From Streptomyces sp. NBC_00425 (GTDB lineage: Bacteria; Actinomycetota; Actinomycetes; Streptomycetales; Streptomycetaceae): a stretch of DNA of 64,000 nucleotides. The stretch lies in NCBI RefSeq assembly GCF_036030735.1, contig NZ_CP107928.1, forward strand, positions 5,084,001 to 5,148,000. The letters are read 5' to 3'. Both the position numbers and the translations under genes were made by a program. Under the pieces are notes generated by a model that made no database searches, was not told where the DNA came from, and saw only the letters and a list, made by a program, of their open reading frames with translations. Each line of letters opens with the position of its first letter. Position 1 is the first letter of the stretch. Positions 27,437 through 36,357 of this stretch are shown piece after piece.

Positions 27437-29658
27437 CCACCCACCTCGACCAGCCGTCGGCCGCCTGGGGCGCGCCGCCCGAGAGCTCCCCGGCGTCCGC
27501 GCGCGAAACCGTCGTCCCGGCCCCCGACCCGGGTGAGCCGAAGCAGCCCCTGCACCGCAGACTGTGGCGAGGCCGCCCCGAGGACCCGCGCTGGGCCCGC
27601 CCCGCGTTCCTCGGCCTGCTGGCCGCCACGCTTCTCCTCTACCTCTACGACCTGAGCGCCTCCGGCTATGCCAACTCCTTCTACTCGGCGGCCGTCCAGG
27701 CGGGCAGCCAGAGCTGGAAGGCCATGTTCTTCGGCTCGCTGGACGCGGGCAACGCGATCACCGTCGACAAGCCCCCGGCCTCTCTGTGGCCGATGGCGCT
27801 GTCGGTGCGGATCTTCGGCCTGAACTCGTGGGCGATCCTCGCGCCCGAGGTGCTGATGGGCGTCGGCACGGTCGCCGTCGTCTACGCCTCCGTGCGCCGC
27901 CGGTTCAGCCCCGCGGCCGGTCTGATCGCCGGCGCGGTGCTGGCTCTGACCCCCGTCGCCGCGCTCATGTTCCGGTTCAACAACCCGGACGCGATGCTGG
28001 CCCTCCTGATGGCTGTGGCCTGCTACTTCACGGCCCGCGCGGTCGAGGACGGCCGGACGAGGTGGCTGGTGTGGGCCGGGGTCGCGATCGGCTTCGCGTT
28101 CCTCGCCAAGACCCTGCAGGCGTTCCTGATCCTGCCGCCCCTCGCGCTCGTCCACGCGGTGTGCGCGCCGGTGCCGGTGAAGAAGCGGCTGGGCCAGCTG
28201 GCCGTCGCCACGGGCGCGGTGATCGTGTCCGGCGGCTGGTGGGTGGCGATCGTCGAGCTGTGGCCGGCTTCCTCCCGCCCGTACATCGGCGGCTCGCAGA
28301 ACAACTCCTTCCTGGAGCTGACCTTCGGCTACAACGGCCTCGGCCGCCTCAACGGCGAGGAGACCGGCAGCGTCGGCGGCGGCGGTGGCGGCGGGAACAC
28401 CGGGCAGTGGGGCGAGACCGGCTGGGACCGGATGTTCAACTCCGAGATCGGCGGCCAGATCTCCTGGCTGCTGCCGGCCGCGCTGGTCCTGCTCGTCGGC
28501 GGTCTGGTGGCGACCCGGAAGCTGAAGCGGACGTCGACGACCCGGGGCCTGTTCCTGGTCTGGGGCGGCTCCCTGCTGATCACGATGGCCGTCTTCAGTT
28601 ACATGGCGGGCATCTTCCACCAGTACTACACGGTGGCCCTCGCCCCCTACATGGCGGCCGTGATCGGCATGGGCGCCGGCGTCCTGTGGGAGAAGCGGTC
28701 CGAGGTCTGGGCCTCGCTGACCCTCGCGGCCTCGGTCGTGGCGGCGGCGGCCTGGAGCTACGTCCTGCTCAACCGCACACCCGACTACCTGCCCTGGCTG
28801 AAGTGGCTCGTGCTGCTCGGCGGGCTGACCGCCGCGCTCGGCCTGGTCTTCGCGGGCCGCATCAACCGGCAGCTCGCCCTGGCGGCGGCCTCCGTCGGCC
28901 TCGTGGCCGCGCTGGCCGGACCGACGGCGTACACCGTCAGCACGCTGCAGGAAGGTCACACCGGCTCCATCGTCACCGCTGGTCCGGCCGGCGCGAGCAT
29001 GATGGGCGGCGGTCCGGGGGGTGGTGGCCGGGGCGGCTTCGGCGGCAACGGCGGCGGCCCCGGCGGCCAGAGCCGGCAGAACGGCAACGCCAATGGCAAC
29101 GGCACCACGCAGAACCAGGGCCAGGGCCAGAACCAGCAGGGTGGTGGCACGGGCGGCTTCCCCGGTGGCGGCATGCCGGGCCAGAACCAGCAGAACGGCA
29201 ACGGCACCACCCAGAACGGCAACGGCAGTACGCAGGGGCAGGGCCGGAACCAGCAGGGCGGCATGCCCGGCGGCGGTGGCGTCGGCGGCCTGCTGAACGG
29301 CGCGAGCGTCTCCGCCGAGGCCAAGGAGCTCCTGAAGACCGACTCGGGGAAGTACACGTGGGCCGCGGCGGCGATCGGCGCCCAGAACGCCGCCAGCTAC
29401 CAGCTCGCCACGGGCGACGCGGTGATGGCGATCGGCGGTTTCAACGGCACCGACCCGTCCCCGACGCTGGCGCAGTTCAAGCAGTACGTGGCCGACGGTG
29501 AGATCCACTACTTCATCAGCAGCGGGTCCGGCGGCGGCATGGGCGGCGGCAACAACGGCACGTCCTCGCAGATCACCTCCTGGGTCGAGGCCAACTTCAA
29601 AAAGGTGACGGTCGGTTCGTCCACCTTCTACGACCTGACCCAGAAGGCGAGCAGCTGA
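27433..29658 (+). CDS. GT39/ArnT-like membrane glycosyltransferase
   Basis: The 741-residue protein is coupled to the GT2-GtrA gene by ATGA. It has about ten to twelve helices, an early acidic loop (ASGYANSFYSAAVQAG...SLDAGNAITVDKPP) typical of PMT/ArnT-like enzymes, and a soluble C-terminal domain (about 620-735) split from the membrane part by a Gly/Asn/Gln-rich stretch (about 515-615; NGNGTTQNQGQGQNQQ). It probably moves a sugar from a polyprenyl-phosphate carrier to an exported protein or wall polymer. The low-complexity insert is much longer than in ArnT. Confidence 0.85.
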   Translation: MTTHLDQPSAAWGAPPESSPASARETVVPAPDPGEPKQPLHRRLWRGRPEDPRWARPAFLGLLAATLLLYLYDLSASGYANSFYSAAVQAGSQSWKAMFFGSLDAGNAITVDKPPASLWPMALSVRIFGLNSWAILAPEVLMGVGTVAVVYASVRRRFSPAAGLIAGAVLALTPVAALMFRFNNPDAMLALLMAVACYFTARAVEDGRTRWLVWAGVAIGFAFLAKTLQAFLILPPLALVHAVCAPVPVKKRLGQLAVATGAVIVSGGWWVAIVELWPASSRPYIGGSQNNSFLELTFGYNGLGRLNGEETGSVGGGGGGGNTGQWGETGWDRMFNSEIGGQISWLLPAALVLLVGGLVATRKLKRTSTTRGLFLVWGGSLLITMAVFSYMAGIFHQYYTVALAPYMAAVIGMGAGVLWEKRSEVWASLTLAASVVAAAAWSYVLLNRTPDYLPWLKWLVLLGGLTAALGLVFAGRINRQLALAAASVGLVAALAGPTAYTVSTLQEGHTGSIVTAGPAGASMMGGGPGGGGRGGFGGNGGGPGGQSRQNGNANGNGTTQNQGQGQNQQGGGTGGFPGGGMPGQNQQNGNGTTQNGNGSTQGQGRNQQGGMPGGGGVGGLLNGASVSAEAKELLKTDSGKYTWAAAAIGAQNAASYQLATGDAVMAIGGFNGTDPSPTLAQFKQYVADGEIHYFISSGSGGGMGGGNNGTSSQITSWVEANFKKVTVGSSTFYDLTQKASS

Positions 29659-29747
29659 CGAGGGTCCCGCGGACGCCCCTGAGGGCAGTCTCGAAGACGG
29701 GTACGTAGACGGGCACGTGGACGAACTCGCAGTCGCGGGATTCGTCC

Positions 29748-29780
29748 GACAGGGCGGTGGCACCGAGCCACCGCCCTGTC
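29748..29780 (+). terminator. Strong hairpin after the glycosyltransferase operon
   Basis: A perfect 14-bp stem (GACAGGGCGGTGGC with its complement) and a 5-nt loop ACCGA lie 90 nt after the GT39 stop. Confidence 0.8.
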
Positions 29781-29888
29781 GCCGTCTTCCGGGTCGGTGG
29801 GGCTGCAGCCCGGGTGGGGCCCCTGCGGAGTGCAGGCCGCCGCTTAGCATCGTCCTCAGTGACCGGGAGTTCAGGAAGGTGCCGCGCG

Positions 29889-30659
29889 ATGGCCGAGACC
29901 GCCAAGGATCCCGCCGCACACATCAGCGTGTGGCTGGAAGGCAAGGCGCGTCGCCGTGGCCGCGGTGGGGGCCAGCCCTCCGGGCTCGACCGGGACCGGA
30001 TCACCGGGGCCGCCGTGCGGCTGCTGGACGCCGAGGGGCTGGCCGGCTTCTCCATGCGGCGGCTGGCGGCCGAGCTGAACGTGACGGCGATGTCCGTCTA
30101 CTGGTACGTCGACACCAAGGACGACCTGCTCGAACTCGCCCTGGACGCCGCCTTCGGCGAGTTGGCGGAGCTGCTGCCCGATCCGGCGGACGAGGACGTG
30201 GACTGGCGCGACCAGCTGCGCGCTCTCGCCCGGGCCTACCGAGACCTGCTGGTCCGGCATCCCTGGCTGTCGCCGCTGGCCGGCACGTTCCTCAACGTCG
30301 GCCCCGACCACCTCGCCTTCACCCGGGTCGTCCAGCGCGTCGTGCGCCGCACCGGCATCCCGACGCGCGGCCTCGGGGCGGCCGTCGCCGCCGTCTTCCA
30401 GTTCGTGTACGGCTTCGGCACCATCGAGGGCCACTTCCTCGCCCGCTGCTCGGCCGTCGGCATGACCCCGGACGACTACTTCCGCCACGCGATGAGCGAG
30501 GTCCGCCAGGTCCCCCCGGCCGCCGACGTGGTCAAGGAGGCCGGAGACATCATGGCGGCCCGCGGCGGCGACACGGTGGAGGAGATGTGGGAGCGCGACT
30601 TCGACTTCGCTCTGGACCTGCTGATCGCGGGCATCGAGGCGATGGCCGAGCGCGGCTGA
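29889..30659 (+). CDS. TetR/AcrR family regulator
   Basis: The 256-residue protein has an N-terminal helix-turn-helix (about 35-85; GLAGFSMRRLAAELNVTAMSVYWYVDTKDDLLEL) and a TetR_C-type C-terminal domain (90-250). AGGAAGG precedes ATG 29889 by 10 nt. The region before the DNA-binding domain is Arg/Gly-rich. No divergent partner is beside it; the nearest transporter is the MFS gene at 32450-34981. The ligand is unknown. Confidence 0.88.
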   Translation: MAETAKDPAAHISVWLEGKARRRGRGGGQPSGLDRDRITGAAVRLLDAEGLAGFSMRRLAAELNVTAMSVYWYVDTKDDLLELALDAAFGELAELLPDPADEDVDWRDQLRALARAYRDLLVRHPWLSPLAGTFLNVGPDHLAFTRVVQRVVRRTGIPTRGLGAAVAAVFQFVYGFGTIEGHFLARCSAVGMTPDDYFRHAMSEVRQVPPAADVVKEAGDIMAARGGDTVEEMWERDFDFALDLLIAGIEAMAERG

Positions 30660-30735
30660 CGGACCGCGGCTGACGGACTGCGGCTGACGGACCGCACGCG
30701 GCGGCGCCCCGTCGCCCCTCGGGCCGGGGTGCGGT

Positions 30736-31212
30736 CTACTCGTCGACGCCGGCGACCAGGTGTGCGGGGAAGCCGCCGGTGGCCACGGGGCCCCAGCGCT
30801 CCGGCGTGATCCGGATGATCGACTTGCCCTGCTTCCGCATGGCCTGCCGGTACTCGTCCCAGTCGGGGTGCTCGCCGGCGATGTTGCGGTAGTACTCCAC
30901 GAGCGGTTCGACGGAGTCGGGGGCGTCGATCACCTCGGCGGCGCCGTCGATCTGGACCCACGGCCCGTTCCAGTCGTCGCTGAGCACGAGGACGCCGACG
31001 CGCGTGTCCCGCTTGGCGTTGCGCGTCTTGGCCCGCTCGGGGTACGTGGAGACGACGATGCGCCCCGAGTCGTCGACCCCGCAGGTCAGCGGCGAGGCCT
31101 GCGGGCTGCCGTCGGCACGCCGGGTCAGCAGGATCGCCCGGTGGCGGGGACGGACGAAGTCCAGCAGCTCGTCCAGGGAGACCTTGGTGTTCGTCGCGAT
31201 GTTCGGTGCCAT
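30736..31212 (-). CDS. PPOX-class F420-dependent oxidoreductase
   Basis: The 158-residue split-barrel protein fits the PPOX-class F420-binding family (RHRAILLTRRADGSPQASPL, IVVSTYPERAKTRN, WVQIDGAAEVID, RITPERWGP). These small enzymes reduce or oxidise substrates with F420 or a flavin. TAGGCT lies 6 nt before ATG 31212 and there is no ribosome site, so it may be leaderless. The substrate is unknown. Confidence 0.85.
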   Translation of the reverse strand: MAPNIATNTKVSLDELLDFVRPRHRAILLTRRADGSPQASPLTCGVDDSGRIVVSTYPERAKTRNAKRDTRVGVLVLSDDWNGPWVQIDGAAEVIDAPDSVEPLVEYYRNIAGEHPDWDEYRQAMRKQGKSIIRITPERWGPVATGGFPAHLVAGVDE

Positions 31213-31319
31213 GCCCTCAGCCTAGGCCGCGGGACGCCCCGTCCGGCCGACCCTGCTGTGCCTACGCCTGCGGCCGTCGCGGTGCCCGTGGCCGTCGCCC
31301 TGCCTGCGGCCGGCCGTCC

Positions 31320-32147
31320 CTAAGCCCCGAGCTGCGGCAGCGCGTCACCCTGCACCGCCTGGACGTCCAACTCCACCTTCAGCGTCGTCCCGATGGCCGC
31401 GATGCCGGCCTGGACGACCTGGTTGTAGTTCATGGCGAAGTCCTCGCGCCGCAGCTGCGCGGTCGCCCGGAAGGCGGCGCGGGTGCCGCCCCAGGGGTCG
31501 GAGCCGGTGCCGAGGTAGGCAAGGTCCAGTTCCACGGGACGGGAGACGCCGCGCATGGTCAGCTCGCCGTGGACCGTCCAGCGGTCGGGGCCGGCGAGGG
31601 TCAGTCCGCCCGAGCGGTAGACGATCTCCGGGTACCGCTCGACGTCCAGGAAGTCCGCCGAGCGCAGATGGGCGTCGCGCACGGCGTTGCCGGTGTCGAT
31701 GGAGGCCGCCCGGATCACGGCCTCGACCCGGGACTTCGTGACGTCGTCCGGGGCGACCTCGACGGCCGCCGCGAACTCCGTGAACCTGCCGTGCACGCTG
31801 GAGATGCCCAGGTGCTGGGCGACCGCCCCGACGGCGGAGTGTGCCGGGTCGACGGTCCAGGGGCCGGGCGGGGGCAGCTCCGAGCCGCCCTGCCGGGCCA
31901 GGGTCACTGTCCCGACCTCCGCCCTTCCGCTCGCCGTGACGATCGCGCTGGAGGCCGCGGGCGCGTACCCGACGGCGGTGACGATCACCGTGTAGGCCCC
32001 GGGCGCGAGTTCGGTCGCGTCCCGCACGGCCCCCTCCGCGTCGGCCTCGGCGCGCAGCACCTGGCCGCCCGTCATGTCGGTCACCGTGACGACCGCGTGC
32101 GACACGGCCCACCCGTCCCGGGTGCGGATCTTCGCGGTCAGTCCCAT
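31320..32147 (-). CDS. YceI-family protein with N-terminal carboxypeptidase-regulatory-like domain
   Basis: From ATG 32147 (GAGGAG upstream) the product has 275 residues. Residues 5-85 form a transthyretin-like carboxypeptidase-regulatory domain (ELAPGAYTVIVTAVGYAPA). Residues about 90-275 form a YceI lipocalin-like domain (WTVDPAHSAVGAVAQHLGISSVHGRF, AHLRSADFLDVERYPEI). YceI proteins bind isoprenoid-like lipids. It has no signal peptide. The accessory domain type recurs three times in the MFS protein next door, which suggests a functional link. Confidence 0.85.
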   Translation of the reverse strand: MGLTAKIRTRDGWAVSHAVVTVTDMTGGQVLRAEADAEGAVRDATELAPGAYTVIVTAVGYAPAASSAIVTASGRAEVGTVTLARQGGSELPPPGPWTVDPAHSAVGAVAQHLGISSVHGRFTEFAAAVEVAPDDVTKSRVEAVIRAASIDTGNAVRDAHLRSADFLDVERYPEIVYRSGGLTLAGPDRWTVHGELTMRGVSRPVELDLAYLGTGSDPWGGTRAAFRATAQLRREDFAMNYNQVVQAGIAAIGTTLKVELDVQAVQGDALPQLGA

Positions 32148-32284
32148 CTCATGCACTCCTCGACTGGAACCGGCCCGGTGCGGGGTGTACCCCCGCACCG
32201 GGCCGGAGCGATATCTGCGACAACCGGCCGATCGACGGCCGTTCGGTGGCCGTTCGACGGCGGTGCGCGGCCGGTGTCCGATCA

Positions 32285-32326
32285 GCGGCCGATGGCCAGG
32301 TGCCTGCGGCCGATGGCCAGGTGCCT
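32285..32326. repeat. 21-bp direct repeat, two copies
   Basis: GCGGCCGATGGCCAGGTGCCT occurs twice in tandem between the MFS and YceI genes. Flanking sequence is also rich in short GCCTGCC repeats. It is non-coding. Confidence 0.85.
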
Positions 32327-32449
32327 GCTCGCCCGCCTGCCTACCCGGCGCCTGCCTGGCTGCCTGCCTGCCCGGTGCAGGCCAGGCACCCGTCGGCGTC
32401 CGTCCTGCACCCGACCTGCGTTCGGCCTGCGCCCGGCCCCCGCCCGCGA

Positions 32450-34981
32450 CTACTCGCCGGGGTGGGCGAGCTCGATGTCGTGGCCGTCGACGCCGGCTCC
32501 CGCGACGGTCAGCGCGGTGGCCACCGGCGGGTAGCCGGTCGCGATGACCGTGTAGTCGCCGCCGTCGAGGTCGGCGAAGGCATAGGCCCCGTCGGCGCCG
32601 GTGGTGGCGGTGCCGACCACGTTGCCCGCCGCGTCCACGAGCGTCACGCGTGCGTCGGCCAGCGGTCCGTGCGGCGCCCGGACGACGCCCTGGAGCTGGG
32701 CGCCCGCGTCGAGGACGACCTCCGCACGGGTCACGCCCGTGACGCCGATCTCGACGGGCAGGGCGCGCGGCCGGAACCCGACGGCGTTCACCGCCACGGT
32801 CACCGCGCCCGGCACCAGCTCCGCGAAGGAGAAATCGCCCTGCTCACCGGTGGTTCCGGTGGCCAGCAGATCACCGCGCACATCGGTGACGATCACCATC
32901 GCGTCCTTGACGCCCTCGCCCGACTCGGCGGCCCGCACCACACCGGTGAGCCCGCTGGTCCCGCTGAGCAGGATGTCGTACGCCACCGGCTCCGCGCCGT
33001 TCACGACGATCGTGGAGGCCTGGGGCTGGAAGCCGTCCGCGGAGGCGATCAGCACGTACGAACCCGTGCCCGGCGCGTCCACCGCGTAGGACCCGTCGGT
33101 CTGCGCGACCGCCCGGCCGAGCTGCCGTCCGGTCAGCGAGATCAGGGTGACGGCGGCCTGGGGGACGGGAGCGTTCTCGGCGCCGCGGACGAAGCCGTGC
33201 ACGGGGATGCCGCCCGAGGGGGCGACCGGCGACTCGACGGTGGCGACGGCGGAGAGCTGCTGCGCAGCCTGCGGACCGCTCTCCCGGCCGGGTTCGCGGG
33301 CCGGAGCCGCGGCAGCCGTGCCCGCGGCCGGGGTCTGTGCGGTGGCCGGCGTCTCCGCGGTGGCGGCGGGGGTGTCGCCCTCCGCCGCCTGCGCCAGCGC
33401 GCCCTTGGTCCGCAGCGGGACCTCCTTGATGAACAGGGTGATCAGGAAGGCGAGCAGCGCCAGCACCGAGGCGATCAGGAAGACGTCCGCGATGCCGTGG
33501 CCGTACGCGCTCTCCATGACCGTGCGCAGCGGCACGGGCAGCTTGTCCATGTCCGGGATCTGGCTGGAGGAGCCGGAACCGGACGCGAGTGCGGCGTACT
33601 TCGGGTCGAGGCCGGCGATGCCGTCCTTGGCGTAGTCGGTGATGCGGTTCGCCATGACGGCGCCGAGCGCCGAGACACCGATCGCACCGCCGAGCGAACG
33701 GAAGAAGGTGACCGTGGAGCTGGCCGATCCGAGGTCGGACGGGGCCACCTGGTTCTGCGTCGAGAGCACCAGGTTCTGCATCATCATGCCGATGCCGAGA
33801 CCCAGCAGCGCCATGAAGACCGCGGTCTTCCAGTAGTCCGTGTCGTAGCGGATCGTGCTCAGCAGGCCGAGGCCCGCGGTGATGAGCACACCGCCGCTGA
33901 CCAGCCAGGCCTTCCACTTTCCGGTGCGGGTGATGAGCTGCCCGGAGACGGTGGAGGAGACGAACAGACCGCCGATCATCGGGATCGTCATGATGCCGGA
34001 CATCGTCGGGGACTCGTCCCGGGCCAGCTGGAAGTACTGGGCGAAGAAAACGGTTCCGGAGAACATCGCCACGCCCACGAACATCGAGGCGATCGACGAC
34101 AGCGTGATGGTGCGGTTGCGGAACAGACGCAGCGGGATGATCGGCTCGGTGGCCTTGCTCTCGACGAGCACGAACAGCAGCGCGAGCAGGACCGAACCCG
34201 CGATCATCGTGTACGTCTGCCACGACAGCCAGTCGTACTTGTCACCGGCGAAGGTGACCCAGACCAGCAGCAGCGAGACCGCGGCCGAGATGAAGAACGC
34301 GCCGGCCCAGTCGACCTTCACGTCCCGCTTCACGACCGGCAGGTGCAGTGTCTTCTGCAGCACGATGAGCGCGATGACGGCGAAGGGGACGCCGACGTAG
34401 AAGCACCAGCGCCAGCCCAGCCAGGAGGTGTCCGTGATGACGCCGCCGAGCAGCGGACCGCCGACGGTCGCCACGGCGAAGGTGGCCCCCAGGTAGCCGG
34501 AGTAACGGCCGCGCTCACGCGGGGAGATCATCGCCGCCATGACGATCTGCGCCAGGGCGGAGAGGCCGCCGACGCCGACGCCCTGCACGACACGGCAGGC
34601 GATCAGCATGCCCGGGTTCTGCGAGAGGCCTGCGGCCGCCGAACCCAGCACGTAGATGACGAGCGCGATCTGGACGAGCGCCTTCTTGCTGTACAGGTCG
34701 GCGAGCTTGCCCCACAGCGGGGTCGTCGCCGTCATCGACAGCAGGGTGGCGGTCACGACCCAGGTGTAGGCGGACTGTCCGCCGCCGAGGTCGCCGATGA
34801 TCTCGGGGAGGGCGTTCGAGACGATCGTGGACGACAGGATCGCCACGAACATCCCGAGCAGCAGCCCGGAGAGGGCTTCCATGATCTGCCGGTGGGTCAT
34901 CGGAGCGTCCGCTGCGGAGCCGTGGGACCCTCCGCCGTGCTTCGCGTGGGCCCGCACACCGGCTGGTGTGGTCGTTGCCAT
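32450..34981 (-). CDS. DHA2-type MFS transporter with three C-terminal carboxypeptidase-regulatory-like domains
   Basis: The 843-residue protein has a 14-helix MFS part (about 30-520; motif A GKLADLYSKKALVQ, antiporter motif region GVGVGGLSALAQIV). A Pro/Ala linker follows, then three transthyretin-like repeats (about 585-665, 670-750, 755-840), each with Y-x-(V/A)-x-A pattern such as SYVLIASADGFQPQA. A plain DHA2 exporter ends near residue 530. The repeats should lie in the cytoplasm unless topology differs. GGAGAAG precedes ATG 34981. The MarR gene lies 13 nt upstream in the same operon and probably represses it. Confidence 0.88.
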   Translation of the reverse strand: MATTTPAGVRAHAKHGGGSHGSAADAPMTHRQIMEALSGLLLGMFVAILSSTIVSNALPEIIGDLGGGQSAYTWVVTATLLSMTATTPLWGKLADLYSKKALVQIALVIYVLGSAAAGLSQNPGMLIACRVVQGVGVGGLSALAQIVMAAMISPRERGRYSGYLGATFAVATVGGPLLGGVITDTSWLGWRWCFYVGVPFAVIALIVLQKTLHLPVVKRDVKVDWAGAFFISAAVSLLLVWVTFAGDKYDWLSWQTYTMIAGSVLLALLFVLVESKATEPIIPLRLFRNRTITLSSIASMFVGVAMFSGTVFFAQYFQLARDESPTMSGIMTIPMIGGLFVSSTVSGQLITRTGKWKAWLVSGGVLITAGLGLLSTIRYDTDYWKTAVFMALLGLGIGMMMQNLVLSTQNQVAPSDLGSASSTVTFFRSLGGAIGVSALGAVMANRITDYAKDGIAGLDPKYAALASGSGSSSQIPDMDKLPVPLRTVMESAYGHGIADVFLIASVLALLAFLITLFIKEVPLRTKGALAQAAEGDTPAATAETPATAQTPAAGTAAAAPAREPGRESGPQAAQQLSAVATVESPVAPSGGIPVHGFVRGAENAPVPQAAVTLISLTGRQLGRAVAQTDGSYAVDAPGTGSYVLIASADGFQPQASTIVVNGAEPVAYDILLSGTSGLTGVVRAAESGEGVKDAMVIVTDVRGDLLATGTTGEQGDFSFAELVPGAVTVAVNAVGFRPRALPVEIGVTGVTRAEVVLDAGAQLQGVVRAPHGPLADARVTLVDAAGNVVGTATTGADGAYAFADLDGGDYTVIATGYPPVATALTVAGAGVDGHDIELAHPGE

Positions 34982-34994
34982 GAGCTTTCTTCTC

Positions 34995-35558
34995 CTACAT
35001 CGCTTGTGCGGGTGTACGGGTGGTCTGCATCCGTTCGTCTTCGCGAACGGGAATCGGGGGGCCGGGAGGCCGGTGTGCCGCGGGCGGCGGCGGCGGGTCG
35101 GGCGGGGACGGCGGCCGGTGCGTGACGGTCCTGCATTCGCCGAAGCTGGCGCGCAGCCGGGTCAGCAGCCCGACGAGCTGGCCGACCTCGGCGTCGGTCC
35201 AGTCGCCCAGGCGCTCGGCCAGCAGGTCCGTGCTGCGGCGGTACAGGTCGGCGAGCATCGCGTGGCCCTCGGGGGTGAGGTGCAGGATGCGGGAGCGCTT
35301 GTCCGCCGGGTCGGGGGAGCGCAGGATCCAGCCCCGCTCGGCCAGATGCGCGGCGTGCCGGCTGGTCACGGACATGTCGACGGCGAGCAGTTCGGACAGG
35401 TTGCTCATGCGCATGTCGCCGTGGCGACCCAGCAGCGTCAGCACCGCGGCCGAGCCGGCCGAGCAGTCCTGCGGCAGGATCCGCCCGAGGTCACGCTTCA
35501 CGGCCCCGACGGCACTGAGCTGATGCGCCAGCTCCTGGAACTGCGCCTGCTCGGCCAT
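34995..35558 (-). CDS. MarR family repressor of the MFS gene
   Basis: From ATG 35558 (GGGAGGTG upstream) the product has 187 residues: a MarR winged helix (about 35-130; MRMSNLSELLAVDMSVTSRHAAHLAERGWILRS) and a Pro-rich tail (145-187). The stop is 13 nt from the MFS start. An inverted repeat with 7-nt arms lies just upstream of this gene and is the likely operator. Confidence 0.9.
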   Translation of the reverse strand: MAEQAQFQELAHQLSAVGAVKRDLGRILPQDCSAGSAAVLTLLGRHGDMRMSNLSELLAVDMSVTSRHAAHLAERGWILRSPDPADKRSRILHLTPEGHAMLADLYRRSTDLLAERLGDWTDAEVGQLVGLLTRLRASFGECRTVTHRPPSPPDPPPPPAAHRPPGPPIPVREDERMQTTRTPAQAM

Positions 35559-35584
35559 CACACCTCCCGGATTCGTTGCTTGGG

Positions 35585-35608
35585 GCAACCATAGGATCGA
35601 TTGGTTGC
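35585..35608. promoter_or_regulatory. Probable MarR operator
   Basis: GCAACCA and TGGTTGC arms are separated by 10 nt, 27 nt before the MarR start. A second, overlapping GTTGC/GCAAC pair lies at 35575-35589. The arrangement suggests autoregulation. Confidence 0.55.
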
Positions 35609-35766
35609 TGCAGGCAAATAAACTGGGCCGTCGGTGCCGCAAAAAGTTGGCAAAGGCAAGTGTTGCGTTGGTAAATCGGCAGGTCGGAGCCCATGCAGCG
35701 CGGCGCGGCCGTAACGGTCCCACCCGGCCCAACCTGCTGCGGCAAGATGCTCCGCGCGACCCCCAC

Positions 35767-35796
35767 TTGGGCCCGACCGCCCGTTTTCGCTAGTGT
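35767..35796 (+). promoter_or_regulatory. Promoter of a leaderless small membrane-protein gene
   Basis: TTGGGC and TAGTGT are spaced by 18 nt. The -10 box ends 8 nt before ATG 35805 and there is no ribosome site. Confidence 0.55.
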
Positions 35797-35804
35797 CTCG
35801 GCCC

Positions 35805-36002
35805 ATGGCTAACACCCAGGGCCCCCAGGGCAACCACGACCCCGCCGGCAGCACCCAGATGTTCCGCGCGTTCGTCGACGAGGGCGCTCCCCGGGCCGCC
35901 GCGCCGGCCCCCGCGCCGGCCGGCTCCCGTATCGGCCTGATCGTGGGCGTCGTCGCCGCGCTGGTGATCGTCGCTGCGGTCGCCTGGCTGGCGCTGAAGT
36001 AA
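35805..36002 (+). CDS. Small single-helix membrane protein
   Basis: The 65-residue protein has a hydrophilic N-terminus, an Ala/Pro linker and one C-terminal helix (RIGLIVGVVAALVIVAAVAWLALK). It is of a tail-anchored type seen across Streptomyces. Function is unknown. Confidence 0.65.
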   Translation: MANTQGPQGNHDPAGSTQMFRAFVDEGAPRAAAPAPAPAGSRIGLIVGVVAALVIVAAVAWLALK

Positions 36003-36166
36003 CCCGAGCCTTCCCGTGCACCTGCGCGCCGGGTGCACGGCCCCCGCCGTCCCGGCGGCCCTGACGGACGGGTGCAGACCCGGCCGGACGCGGGGCCGCC
36101 CGGCGGGGCCGACGAACGGCCCGGCCGTCGGGTGACCCCGGCGGCTCGCCTTGCGCTGCCGTTTCA

Positions 36167-36357
36167 GCGCCCCGCACCGGAGCTGGGCGAGCCCCCCGTT
36201 ACGGCATCCCGTACTGGAGCTGGGCGAGCGCCCCCCCGTTACGGCATCCCGTATTGGGCGTGGGGCAGTGCTCCCGGTGCTGCATCCCGCACCGGAGCTT
36301 GGTCAGGGCCCCCGCAAGGGCATCCCGCACCGGAGCTGCGTCAGTGCCACCGCACCG
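36167..36357. repeat. Five degenerate 37-40-bp tandem repeats
   Basis: Units begin near 36167, 36204, 36244, 36282 and 36320 and share GCATCCCG(C/T)A(C/T)(C/T)GGAGCTG. The last overlaps the 3' end of the lipoprotein gene. The array fills most of the gap after 36002. Confidence 0.75.

Noticed and set aside
24123..29919. Long minus-strand frames opposite the two-component and glycosyltransferase genes
   Set aside because: The plus-strand frames carry all recognisable domains and coupled starts; the minus frames are His/Arg/Gly-rich shadows.
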